Shown here: in pieces, positions 1-8,116 of the stretch
Layout: every line of letters begins with the position of its first letter
Numbering within the stretch: position 1 is the first letter of the stretch
Origin: Robiginitomaculum sp.
Lineage (GTDB): Bacteria; Pseudomonadota; Alphaproteobacteria; Caulobacterales; Maricaulaceae
Direction of reading: 5' to 3'
NCBI GenBank assembly: GCA_030949705.1
Contig: JAUZSF010000017.1
Coordinates: 62,001 to 126,000, forward strand
Length of the DNA stretch: 64,000 bases
Notes under the pieces: generated by a model
Told to the model about the DNA's origin: nothing
Database searches by the model: none
Seen by the model: the letters and a program-made list of their open reading frames with translations, nothing else
Made by a program: the position numbers and the translations under genes

Positions 1-736
1 AATCATAATTGGTGACCACATCATCAAATCTGATTTTGCGAATAATAGCCGTGCCGGCAACCTTGTTATGTTCTTCAACCTTGACCAGCGGACCACCATA
101 CCAAGCGGGAGCATATTTCTGGTAAATATCAAACTGTTTTACCTTGGCAATGGGAATCGGGTGAAAAGGTCTCTCGGCCACATAATGCAGCCAGTGGATC
201 ATGCCATCTTTCTTGCCCACCGCAATTTTGCCATTCATATATTTGGCAATATCAGCGCCTTTTCCTTCGCCGCTGACATAGTAGCTGTCTGCAATTTCAA
301 AGCCATAAACCAACTCGTCACCATCTTCGCTAACCAGCGTTACTCCTTTGCTCAGACGCTGGCGCAAAGGCGGCAAATACAAATCCTTATTGGCATCATA
401 ATCTTCACTGCTGTGCTTGAGGTTTTTGCGCTGTTGACGACGTGCCTGTTTGGCATAGCCTTTTGGATCTTTTTCATAATCGGGATAAAGAATGGCCCAG
501 CGCTGTTCCTGTGGTGCCCCCGGATTAAATGATTTTTCAAGAAAAATCTTTCCAAAGCGAACAATCTTGCGCCGAAAATAAAACACAGCGTCAGCATTTT
601 TTGCATTTCTGGCCTCGGCCTCGACCAAGGCGGCCTCCAGTGGTGCCGGAAGCGCCGAAGTCGCCATAGCGGGAACACCATAAAGGGTCAGCGCAACAAT
701 GACGAATACAAAAGCTGATATGCGGTTTTTAATCAT
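1..736 (-). CDS. Secreted protein of unknown function, partial at the window edge (paralogue of 23216-24031)
   Basis: Reading leftwards from an ATG at 736 gives 245 open codons to the window edge with no stop. The N-terminus is a signal peptide (MIKNR, a hydrophobic core, then PAMA before TSALP). The mature part starts with an Ala/Glu-rich helix, has a Lys/Arg/Gln-rich middle (AKQARRQQRKNLKH) and ends with KVKQFDI and APAWYGGPLV before VTNYD. The same order of blocks occurs in the protein at 23216-24031 (KIKHFEI, APAWPDGPLV, TVTNFGFEKR), so the two are paralogues and only a few residues are missing here. I recognise no named domain. A periplasmic or outer-membrane role is inferred from the signal peptide alone. 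A 62-codon ORF immediately upstream (733-921) is not supported. Confidence 0.8.
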   Translation of the reverse strand, partial: MIKNRISAFVFVIVALTLYGVPAMATSALPAPLEAALVEAEARNAKNADAVFYFRRKIVRFGKIFLEKSFNPGAPQEQRWAILYPDYEKDPKGYAKQARRQQRKNLKHSSEDYDANKDLYLPPLRQRLSKGVTLVSEDGDELVYGFEIADSYYVSGEGKGADIAKYMNGKIAVGKKDGMIHWLHYVAERPFHPIPIAKVKQFDIYQKYAPAWYGGPLVKVEEHNKVAGTAIIRKIRFDDVVTNYD

Positions 737-1119
737 GGAAAACGTACTCCAAACAGTTTGCTCTGCACCATTATCGTGTTTAAGCGGGAAAAGGAATGGG
801 TGCGGTTGCTATCCCTTAAATCCTCTAAAAACGGCAAAATGAGGACCTGATCGCGTGAAAAAGGGCAATACAGGGGCGAAGCATTTTCCCAAGATTCGAG
901 CCGTTCTTTTTCTCCTCGCATTCACCTGTTAAAGATTGAAACCTTTATTGACTGGACTTTTACATAACATTTCTTCCATAATAGCTTAACAGCATGTAGG
1001 ATTTGACATTCTTGAATTTCCCTTTAGGGGAAAGAATTCGGCAGACGGGGCTATGGGCGGTTACCTTGTTATGTCGCCATGGAATAAGCGAGGATGATTC
1101 TGCGCTTTCACGCCGTATG
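737..1119. other. Intergenic region, no gene supported
   Basis: This region lies between the divergent secreted-protein gene and the acyl carrier protein gene. It is AT-rich around 920-1030 and should carry promoters for both directions, but I see no convincing -35/-10 pair. A TTGAAA at 936-941 followed 17 bases later by TTTACA is a weak candidate. Confidence 0.4.
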
Positions 1120-1147
1120 GCAGAGCAGTTTGGGCAGAGCAGTTTGG
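1120..1147. repeat. Perfect 14-bp tandem direct repeat before the acp start codon
   Basis: GCAGAGCAGTTTGG occurs twice without spacing (1120-1133 and 1134-1147) and abuts the ATG at 1149. It occupies the place of a ribosome binding site and contains no clear Shine-Dalgarno. Either the true start is further in (ATG at 1176 or 1197) or the repeat is part of an unusual leader. Confidence 0.85.
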
Positions 1148-1148
1148 T

Positions 1149-1427
1149 ATGAAATCATCACAATCAGCAGATACGATGAATGGTGCAGAAGCGGTTATGC
1201 TGGAAATCCAGACCCATTTGCGGGCCCGGGCAGGTGAAAGTGCCATCATTGGGCCGGACACCAATATCACCCGTGATCTGGGCCTCGATTCGCTGGCCAT
1301 CATGGATTTTATTTTTGACCTTGAAGACAGCTTTGATATTTCCATCCCCATGGAACGCATTGCCGAGGTGCAAACCTTGGCCGATTTAGCCAAAGCGATA
1401 GAAGTCCTGCAAAAGGAAGCGGCCTGA
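1149..1427 (+). CDS. acpR: Acyl carrier protein, sphingolipid-type
   Basis: A 92-residue acyl carrier protein. The phosphopantetheine site is the Ser in LGLDSLAIMDF (about residue 48), followed by the helix FDLEDSFDISIP typical of the fold. It sits 1 base upstream of serine palmitoyltransferase, the position held by the dedicated ACP in Caulobacter sphingolipid loci. There it is thought to present the acyl chain used by Spt. The symbol follows that locus and is by context. The start is uncertain: the first ATG has a tandem repeat instead of a Shine-Dalgarno, and ATGs at 1176 and 1197 would also leave a full ACP domain. Probably translationally coupled to the next gene. Confidence 0.88.
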   Translation: MKSSQSADTMNGAEAVMLEIQTHLRARAGESAIIGPDTNITRDLGLDSLAIMDFIFDLEDSFDISIPMERIAEVQTLADLAKAIEVLQKEAA

Positions 1428-1428
1428 T

Positions 1429-2766
1429 ATGAGTAGCATATTCGATAAATTTGCGCCCTTGCAGGAACAACATGCCAGCCTGACGGCGCTGGGCCGCAGC
1501 CCGGCCGATATCGAGTTTCAGGAAATCATATCGCCAACCGAAGCCACCTTAAATGGCAAACGCACGATTTTGATGGGTACCAATAATTATTTGGGCCTGA
1601 CCTTTGATGATGAGGCCGTTGAAGCGGCCATCGAATCCTTGAGAACCGAAGGCACCGGCACCACCGGATCACGCATCGCCAATGGCAGTTATGATGGTCA
1701 TAAAGAGCTGGAAAAAGAACTGGCCGAATTTTATGGCATGCGCTCGGCCATTTTGTTTTCCACCGGCTATCAGGCCAATCTGGGGGCCATTGCCGCCCTG
1801 GCTGGTCGCGATGATTATCTGTTGATTGATGCGGACAGCCACGCCAGCATTTATGATGCCTGCCGTCTCAGCGATGCTCAGGTCATCCGCTTTCGCCACA
1901 ATGATCCACAAAACCTGGCCCGCAAGCTGGAACGTCTGGAGGGCACTTCGGGCAGCAAGCTGATTGTGGTCGAAAGCATTTATTCCATGCTGGGTGATAT
2001 GGCGCCCTTGAAGGAATTCATTGAAATCAAGAAAAAATACGGCGCGTATTTGCTGATCGATGAAGCCCATTCCCTGGGGGTTATGGGTGAAAAGGGTCGT
2101 GGCCTTTGCGAACAAACCGGCCTGGAAGACGATGTGGATTTTATCACCGGCACGTTTTCCAAAAGTATTGGCACCGTTGGCGGCTTTCTGGTTTCCAATC
2201 TGCCGGGCCTGGACATTGTACGCTTTGTCAGCCGCCCCTATATGTTTACCGCCAGCCCGCCGCCATCTGTGGTGGCATCGGCCAGAAAGACCTTGTCAAA
2301 AATTGCCGGGGCAACGGACTTACGCAAGAAACTTTGGGACAATGCAGGCCAGCTGTATAACGGCCTGAAAGCCGCCGGGTTTGAGCTTGGCCCTACCTTA
2401 AGCCCGATTGTCGCCATTCGCCTTTCGGACTCGGAAAAGGCCATTGCCCTGTGGAATGGTCTTTTGGATGCCGGGATATACACCAATCTGGCACTGCCCC
2501 CGGCAACGCCCTTTGGCTGGTATTTGCTGCGTTCTTCCATCAGCGCGGCCCATACCCCCGAACAGATCGCGCTGGCGGTGGATGTCTGTAGCACCATCGG
2601 CAGAGAACTGGGCTTGATCGCCGTGTCCAACCGCAAAAATGCTGAAGAAATGCAAGTCAATGGGGCGAAAACCCTTAATGGCGCTTCTGAAAAGCGCCCT
2701 TTTTCCACATCTGAGCCAGAATCTGCGGTGCCGACAAGAGCGGGTGCGCCCGTTGCCAGGGCGTAA
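1429..2766 (+). CDS. spt: Serine palmitoyltransferase (alpha-oxoamine synthase)
   Basis: A PLP-dependent enzyme that condenses L-serine with a long-chain acyl thioester to 3-ketosphinganine, the first step of sphingolipid synthesis; cytosolic. Fold-type I aminotransferase motifs are in order: NNYLGL (52-57), GTGTTGSR (75-82), DADSHASIYD with the PLP-stacking His138, DEAHSLG (211-217) and the PLP lysine K245 in TFSKSIG. KBL and HemA belong to the same superfamily, but the adjacent ACP and ceramide genes favour Spt. The ORF is 445 residues, longer than the roughly 400 expected. The last 35 or so residues look non-native and cross a hairpin with a T-run. One missing A in the A-run near 2668-2671 would restore a TAA just before the hairpin, so the tail may be a sequencing artefact. 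Confidence 0.9.
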   Translation: MSSIFDKFAPLQEQHASLTALGRSPADIEFQEIISPTEATLNGKRTILMGTNNYLGLTFDDEAVEAAIESLRTEGTGTTGSRIANGSYDGHKELEKELAEFYGMRSAILFSTGYQANLGAIAALAGRDDYLLIDADSHASIYDACRLSDAQVIRFRHNDPQNLARKLERLEGTSGSKLIVVESIYSMLGDMAPLKEFIEIKKKYGAYLLIDEAHSLGVMGEKGRGLCEQTGLEDDVDFITGTFSKSIGTVGGFLVSNLPGLDIVRFVSRPYMFTASPPPSVVASARKTLSKIAGATDLRKKLWDNAGQLYNGLKAAGFELGPTLSPIVAIRLSDSEKAIALWNGLLDAGIYTNLALPPATPFGWYLLRSSISAAHTPEQIALAVDVCSTIGRELGLIAVSNRKNAEEMQVNGAKTLNGASEKRPFSTSEPESAVPTRAGAPVARA

Positions 2767-3628
2767 GCGTGAGGGTTATTCCCGTTCGCCGTTCTATTTT
2801 CCAGGCAACATAATCGGCACGGCCTTCAAAGGTCACGGCCCCTTTGAGAATACGCAATAAATTGACGCTTTTGCTGGCCATGCGCCGTGCCAGCCATTGA
2901 CGTTTCATGGCCTTGCGTCGGTCATCCTCCATGGGGATATGATAGGTGTTTTTCCCAGCTGAGGCAGGCAAAAAACCCGCCGCCATCATGGCTGGCAGAA
3001 AGAGATTGTCATACCGCGCGGCAGCCAGCTCAACGATCAAATCAGCACGGCTGGCATCTTCGATACGCAATTCAGCGGCATAGGTGGCCCGAAAGAGCGC
3101 CCGCCAAAATGCACCGGGTGCACCACAATCGGGCCCAAAACATACCGCCCAGGTCATCGCCGTCATTACCGCATCACGCAAGGTCTCATGCACGGCCTCC
3201 TTGGCCATATCATCACGTGCATAGATCAGGGCGGCGGGCTGTGCAAAACGTGCCCAGATTGAAATATCCAAAGCACCGGGCCGCGCCAGCGCCGCAAAGC
3301 GCGACAGGGTCATAATGGCGACTTTGGCATGTACCGGGCGGCCTTCATATTCACTTTTGAAATAGCGCACAAAGGGAGGCACCGCCTTGTGCACAGCACG
3401 GGAAATGAGACCATCGCCATAGCCTTGTGGTCCTTTGGTCAGGATATAAAAATCCATCAGGCCCGCACCATCACCGGTGCGCAGACAAGAGCCATAAAAC
3501 AGCACCGCCTGGGCCTGATCGCCCATTTCCTGGACCAGTTTTTGTACCAGAAATCTGGCCTCATCCATTACCGGCTGATCCATCTCTGCCGTAATAAAAT
3601 CGTCAAGTTCGTCCTGGGCCCTGATCAT
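2675..3628 (-). CDS. Nucleotidyltransferase-like protein of the ceramide phospholipid pathway
   Basis: A 317-residue protein with an N-terminal polymerase-beta-like nucleotidyltransferase signature: YGSCLR (45-50), then an acidic residue in LMDFYIL (57-63). The C-terminal two thirds are helical and basic (KRQWLARRM), with no domain I can name. It overlaps the ceramide kinase-like gene by 4 bases (ATGA type), so the two are co-translated. From memory, Caulobacter has a three-gene set (cpgABC) for ceramide phosphoglycerate synthesis comprising a nucleotidyltransferase-like protein, a kinase and a phosphoesterase-like protein. This gene fits the first fold. Inference: it transfers or activates the headgroup. 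The reaction is not visible in the sequence. Confidence 0.7.
   Translation of the reverse strand: MIRAQDELDDFITAEMDQPVMDEARFLVQKLVQEMGDQAQAVLFYGSCLRTGDGAGLMDFYILTKGPQGYGDGLISRAVHKAVPPFVRYFKSEYEGRPVHAKVAIMTLSRFAALARPGALDISIWARFAQPAALIYARDDMAKEAVHETLRDAVMTAMTWAVCFGPDCGAPGAFWRALFRATYAAELRIEDASRADLIVELAAARYDNLFLPAMMAAGFLPASAGKNTYHIPMEDDRRKAMKRQWLARRMASKSVNLLRILKGAVTFEGRADYVAWKIERRTGITLTLTPWQRAHPLLSAPQILAQMWKKGAFQKRH
2680..2704 (+). terminator. Candidate rho-independent terminator at the end of spt
   Basis: GGCGCTT, a short loop, AAGCGCC, then CTTTTT on the + strand. It lies inside the annotated 3' ends of both spt and the convergent nucleotidyltransferase gene. Its position suggests the true spt stop lies just before it. 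Confidence 0.6.
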
Positions 3629-4611
3629 GGTGCAATAAAATCAACTTGCATATCACTGGTAAAATGCAACCGGCCCGTGGGACCCGGCTGAAAGGTTTCC
3701 CCATCAATGATAAAGGGATTGTGGGTTTCGATTTTTAATTCATTGGCACTGCCACTGCGATAACCCGCAGCCGCCATCCAGGGTTTTGTGCGCTTGGTGA
3801 AAATCGCAATCAAGGCACGCAGCAAACGCGGTGGCGGTGCATCAATATCCAGCCAGATTATGGCTTTTGAGTTATCTCCCCAAAAGGGCCAGACCCCCAG
3901 CAAAAACGAATTCAGGGTCGTGAGAATGGCCCCAAAGCGCGGCCGGCTGGTATCCGGCTGATCATCAAAGCGAATGGTCATCGGCTCGCCGGCGCGCACC
4001 CCCTTTTCATTATCGCCAAACAAGGCCCCGCAAAAAAACCTGAAAATGGTCATCGCCACAGCGGCATTGTGGGTCAGCCCTTTGGAATGTACGTGCGTCT
4101 GTGCCAGATTGGTAGCTTCGCGATAGCCGCCAAACCCCACCAGCATGCCCTGCACCGGGGCATGAAACCCATCTTCCCATTCGACACGCAGCACATGGCG
4201 GCGGCGAATATGATGAGGGGTTATGCCGGTTTTGCGCAATTCAAGAAGACGGCGAAAGACGTCGCGCTTATATTTGGCGGTGCCGGTATCGTGGGCACAG
4301 ACATTGGTCTTGCCCGACGGCAGAATGCAAAACAGTGGCAAATCCTGGCCAAACACCCCGGGGCATTGGCTCAGCACTTCGCGCACCGTGCCATCCCCCC
4401 CGTCAATGACCAGAATGTCTACGCCCAGATCCCGAAAGCGCTCCAATATGCCGACAATATCCTGGGTTTGCTGGGCCTGTTCCACAAACACACCCGGATC
4501 GGCGGCGGCGGCCTGTTCAACGCCATAGCGTTTACGGTTCAGAGTGCTGAACGGATTTTGCACAACGCCGATGCGGGCTAATGTTGATGACAGGATCGGC
4601 TTCACAACCAC
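3625..4611 (-). CDS. cpgB: Ceramide / diacylglycerol kinase family protein
   Basis: A lipid kinase of the DAGK catalytic (LCB5) family, 328 residues. Visible motifs are IGVVQNPFS near residue 14, the nucleotide-binding GGDGTV at 71-76 and the LPSGKTN loop around residue 100, which takes the place of the usual GTGN. The family phosphorylates a lipid hydroxyl with ATP. Placement between spt and the other ceramide genes makes ceramide the likely substrate, as for CpgB of Caulobacter. The symbol is given on that basis. The start is a GTG at 4611 with no clear Shine-Dalgarno; a second GTG two codons on is equally possible. It is first in a two-gene operon with the nucleotidyltransferase-like gene. 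Confidence 0.8.
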   Translation of the reverse strand: MVVKPILSSTLARIGVVQNPFSTLNRKRYGVEQAAAADPGVFVEQAQQTQDIVGILERFRDLGVDILVIDGGDGTVREVLSQCPGVFGQDLPLFCILPSGKTNVCAHDTGTAKYKRDVFRRLLELRKTGITPHHIRRRHVLRVEWEDGFHAPVQGMLVGFGGYREATNLAQTHVHSKGLTHNAAVAMTIFRFFCGALFGDNEKGVRAGEPMTIRFDDQPDTSRPRFGAILTTLNSFLLGVWPFWGDNSKAIIWLDIDAPPPRLLRALIAIFTKRTKPWMAAAGYRSGSANELKIETHNPFIIDGETFQPGPTGRLHFTSDMQVDFIAP

Positions 4612-4733
4612 CGCACTTTCGGCCTAGACCATTGACATATTTGTGTTTATCGAACGTGTTGAGGGTGAGTAACTCCATATCCGCCTGATGGCAATGTTTG
4701 TCACCAGCCCACCGGGAATAATTTAAAGCCATT

Positions 4734-5642
4734 ATGACACAGCCTTTTCGTTTCGCCCATATTTCAGACATCCATTTACCTACCTTTGGGGCGGATTGCA
4801 CGCCGCCGACAGCCTTTTTGAACAAGCGTTTTTTTTCGATGCTCTCCTGGTTTGGCAAGCGGCGGCACATTCACCAAAAAGCCGTTACCGATCATCTGGT
4901 CAGGGATTGTCTGGCCAGCACACCGGACCATATTCTGGTCACTGGAGATTTGATCAACCTGTCCTTGGCCGGTGAATACGAGCGGGCCTTTGCATGGCTG
5001 CAAAGTCTGGGAACCCCGCAAACGGTTAGTGCCATTCCGGGCAATCACGACCTGTTACTGGACACCCCGGCCGCACAAAAGGGACTGGCGTTATATGCGC
5101 CTTATATGGGGAAGGGAGAAAAAAACAATCAAATTTTTCCATATGTTAAGCGAAGAAAAGACGTGGCCTTCATTGGCCTGTCCACAGCCATAGAAACGCC
5201 CCTTGGCTGGTGCAGCGGACGCCTGGGCGAGGCACAAAGAGAACAGCTGCGGACCATCTTGGATGAGGCACAGCGCGATAAGCTATGCCGCATTATAGCC
5301 CTGCACCACCCCCCTGCGGGCAAGCAAAAACCCCATGGCGGGCTGGAAGACCAACCGGAATTCGCCGCCATTATCGCCGAATATGGCGCAGAGCTGATCC
5401 TGCATGGCCATACCCATCAATCCTCCATGCACGCCCTGCCCGGCCCCAATGGCCCGGTACCGGTGATGGGGGTGGCCTCGCTTTCCGTGCGGCCGGGCAA
5501 GGGGTATCCGGTGGGGTGCTGGCACGAATACACGCTGGAACGTGTCGAAGACCATTGGCAAATTTTGTTAAACATTCACCGTTATACAGGCCCAGACACA
5601 CCACCGGCACGGGTTGCACAAGCAATCTTGAACAGCGCGTGA
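4734..5642 (+). CDS. Calcineurin-like metallophosphoesterase
   Basis: A 302-residue metallophosphoesterase with the full metal-ligand set: HISDIHLP (D12, H14), GDLIN (70-74), GNHD (102-105), ALHHPP and ILHGHTHQS. It would hydrolyse a phosphomonoester or phosphodiester in the cytosol or at the inner membrane face, since there is no signal peptide. It is divergent from the ceramide kinase gene and upstream of the LptF/G pair, so it is a candidate for trimming or remodelling the sphingolipid headgroup, possibly the third member of a cpgABC-like set. LpxH-type pyrophosphatases share the fold but are usually shorter. The catalytic family is certain and the substrate is inferred. Confidence 0.8.
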   Translation: MTQPFRFAHISDIHLPTFGADCTPPTAFLNKRFFSMLSWFGKRRHIHQKAVTDHLVRDCLASTPDHILVTGDLINLSLAGEYERAFAWLQSLGTPQTVSAIPGNHDLLLDTPAAQKGLALYAPYMGKGEKNNQIFPYVKRRKDVAFIGLSTAIETPLGWCSGRLGEAQREQLRTILDEAQRDKLCRIIALHHPPAGKQKPHGGLEDQPEFAAIIAEYGAELILHGHTHQSSMHALPGPNGPVPVMGVASLSVRPGKGYPVGCWHEYTLERVEDHWQILLNIHRYTGPDTPPARVAQAILNSA

Positions 5643-5740
5643 CACCCCCAGACCTTGCCAAAAGGGGTAGGTTTTTCTAGGGTCTAAACTCGTTCATTTC
5701 ATTTTACATACCCCCCCTATCACACCATTGAGCACCGCCA

Positions 5741-7024
5741 GTGAATAGCCAGTCCGACCTCATTTCTGCCCGCAGGACAGCGCTAAAACCGCGTCAGGGG
5801 CACTGGTTGATGCTGGACACCTATATGTTGCGCCTGTTGGCAAAACCCTTGATGGTTTCGCTGGCCGTGGTAATGGCGGCCTTGTTGCTGGAACGTCTGG
5901 TGCGCCTGTTCGAATTGCTGGCCGAACGCGGCGGCGGGGCCGGTATGGTCTTTGCCATGGCGGCCAATCTTATTCCCCATTATCTGGGATTGGCACTCCC
6001 GGCGGCATTTTGCTTTTCCATGCTAAGCGTTATTTTGCGTATGTGCGAAGAAAACGAAATGGATGCTCTGGAAGGCAGCGGGTTGTCGATACAGCGCATT
6101 GCGGTGCCCTATATCGGCGTCGGGGTTGTGTTGGCGCTGATCAGCGTGGCCCTGTTTGGCTATGTCCAACCCTATAGCCGCTATGCATTCAGCGCCATCA
6201 AGCACGCTTTGATCAATTCGCCCTGGGATGCCCAGGTCATCCCCGGCACCTTCATTGATACCGGCAATGGCATGCGCCTCAGTGCACTGGAGGTCGGCCC
6301 CGAGGGACGCAAGCTGAAAAACGTGTTTGTGTTTCAAATCACCCCGGATGAAAGCGGCAAAAAAACCGTCGAAACCGCCATTACGGCCAAAACCGGGGAA
6401 CTGATCGCCCACAAGGAAGCCGGCAAGCTGGTACTGAGCCTGAAAGACGGCATCACCATGCCGACCAGCGAGGACGGCGGCACCACGGCGCTGGCTTTTG
6501 GCTCGCTGGATATCAGCCGTGATTATGCCGCCAATGCCCCCATTTTTCGCCCCCGGGGCCTGAGTGAACGCGAAATGACCCTGGATGAGTTGTGGAATGA
6601 AGCGGCCTTGCCCGGGCCAGCGGACCGCCGGGCGCGCCTGAAATCTGAATTTCATGCCCGTCTGGTTCGGGGTATTTCCCTTATTTTTCTGCCCCTGTTG
6701 GCCATTCCCATGGGACTATCGGCCAAACGCACCCCCCGTTGGGAAAGTATCGCGCTGACCGGTGTGATTATCATTGCCTATCACCAGTCCATACAATTGC
6801 TGGAAGGATTTGGCGATTTGCAGATCATCAATCCCGGCCCTGCCATTTGGGGATTGGGAGCTGCCTTTGGACTCTTTTGTTCCTGGCTATTTTTCTCCAC
6901 CAAAGGCCAGGGCATGGGCATGCCACTGCGTCATGTATTCCGATTTGTCAGTTTTGTTACTCGACGAATTAGGCGCCTGTTGCCAACGCGTTTACGCCCT
7001 GAAAATCAGGCGCAAACCCCATGA
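5741..7024 (+). CDS. lptF: LptF/LptG (YjgP/YjgQ) family permease, first of a pair
   Basis: A polytopic inner-membrane protein of 427 residues in the LptF/LptG family. Transmembrane segments lie near the N-terminus (LRLLAKPLMVSLAVVMAALLL, cut short here by its charged flanks), there is a central periplasmic beta-rich part (roughly residues 150-300), and further membrane segments follow IFLPLLAIPMGLSAKR. In the Lpt system this subunit and its partner extract a lipid from the outer leaflet, powered by LptB. The next gene overlaps by 4 bases and encodes the second subunit. Both sit inside the ceramide gene cluster, between phosphoesterase and ceramide synthase, so they may serve sphingolipid rather than LPS. 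GTG start at 5741; an in-frame ATG lies at 5810. Confidence 0.85.
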   Translation: MNSQSDLISARRTALKPRQGHWLMLDTYMLRLLAKPLMVSLAVVMAALLLERLVRLFELLAERGGGAGMVFAMAANLIPHYLGLALPAAFCFSMLSVILRMCEENEMDALEGSGLSIQRIAVPYIGVGVVLALISVALFGYVQPYSRYAFSAIKHALINSPWDAQVIPGTFIDTGNGMRLSALEVGPEGRKLKNVFVFQITPDESGKKTVETAITAKTGELIAHKEAGKLVLSLKDGITMPTSEDGGTTALAFGSLDISRDYAANAPIFRPRGLSEREMTLDELWNEAALPGPADRRARLKSEFHARLVRGISLIFLPLLAIPMGLSAKRTPRWESIALTGVIIIAYHQSIQLLEGFGDLQIINPGPAIWGLGAAFGLFCSWLFFSTKGQGMGMPLRHVFRFVSFVTRRIRRLLPTRLRPENQAQTP

Positions 7025-8106
7025 TCCTGTCGCGCTATCTTTCCCGGCAAATGGCGCTCAAAATGTTTTGGGTGTTGCTCGCCTTTACCTCCCTCATGCA
7101 ATTGATCGACCTGTTGGGGGCCTCAACCGATATTATTGAACGGGGCGAAGGACTGTGGGGATTCTTGAAATATATTGCCTTGCGCCTGCCCATCACCATG
7201 CAGCACATGGTACCAATCTCGACCCTGTTGGGGGCGGCCCTGACCTTCTTTTCGCTGGCACAAAACAGCGAAATGATTGCGCTGCGCGGATCTGGCCAAA
7301 CCCCCTATCGCGCAGTTTTCATGCTGGTGCCCCTGACCTTGTTGATCGGCATTGCCTATTTCATACTTTCAGATCAGATCGTGCCCCGCGCCGACAAGGC
7401 TTTTGTATCCTGGTGGGAAAGCACAGACCCTAATGCGCAATCCAAAGACGCCGCCAATGCGGAACCGGGTGATGAGGTCTGGGCGCGCACCACCTTTAGC
7501 GTTATTCGCATCAAATCCCATGCCGAGGGCGGGCGCCATCTTGAAGGCGTGACCATTTATTCGCTGGATCAGAACCAACAGATATCCGAACGCATTGCCG
7601 CCAAAACCGCAGACTGGCAAAGCGAGGGCACCTGGATACTGAATGGTGTTGATCGCTATATCGGCAACGATGGTGGCTCCAGCACCTTTTCCATGTCGGC
7701 GATGAACTGGCATACAGCGCTGCGCCCTTCGACGGTTCTGGAACTGGCCAATCCGCAGGTGAGCATATCAACCTCTGGATCGCGCAAAGTGATCAAGGGG
7801 CGGGCCGCCGGGTCCCGGTCTGGCGATTATTATCAATTACAATTGCAAAAGGCCTATCTGACCCTGTTTTCACCTTTGATCATGCTGTTATTGGCCGCTC
7901 CTGTGGCCGCAGGTTTGCGCCGTTCGGGCACCACGACGCGCTATCTCGGGTTTGCCGTCATTGCTGGCTTCAGCTTTTTGCTGATGGACGGCATTTTACT
8001 TTCTCTGGGCCAAGCGCATATTGTGCCCATGTTTGCGGCGGCCTGGGCCACGGCCATACTTTTTGCCACAGGCGGCAGCTGGGTATTGTTACGTCTGGAA
8101 AATTAG
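7021..8106 (+). CDS. lptG: LptG/LptF (YjgP/YjgQ) family permease, second of a pair
   Basis: A 361-residue partner permease: ILSRYLSRQM at the start, membrane helices at the N-terminus, a periplasmic jellyroll-like middle and three helices at the C-terminus (LFSPLIMLLLAAPVAAG onwards). The SLAQNSEMIALRGSG motif after the second helix is the coupling-helix region of this family. The start codon overlaps the stop of the first permease (ATGA), so the two are made in a fixed ratio. The ceramide synthase candidate begins 10 bases after the stop, which puts lipid synthesis and permease on one transcript. Whether this is the cell's only LptFG or a dedicated sphingolipid copy cannot be told from the window. 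Confidence 0.87.
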   Translation: MILSRYLSRQMALKMFWVLLAFTSLMQLIDLLGASTDIIERGEGLWGFLKYIALRLPITMQHMVPISTLLGAALTFFSLAQNSEMIALRGSGQTPYRAVFMLVPLTLLIGIAYFILSDQIVPRADKAFVSWWESTDPNAQSKDAANAEPGDEVWARTTFSVIRIKSHAEGGRHLEGVTIYSLDQNQQISERIAAKTADWQSEGTWILNGVDRYIGNDGGSSTFSMSAMNWHTALRPSTVLELANPQVSISTSGSRKVIKGRAAGSRSGDYYQLQLQKAYLTLFSPLIMLLLAAPVAAGLRRSGTTTRYLGFAVIAGFSFLLMDGILLSLGQAHIVPMFAAAWATAILFATGGSWVLLRLEN

Positions 8107-8116
8107 GTCGGAATTT

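Noticed and set aside
733-921. 62-codon ORF upstream of the edge gene
   Set aside because: No ribosome binding site or family resemblance, and it overlaps the edge gene's start.
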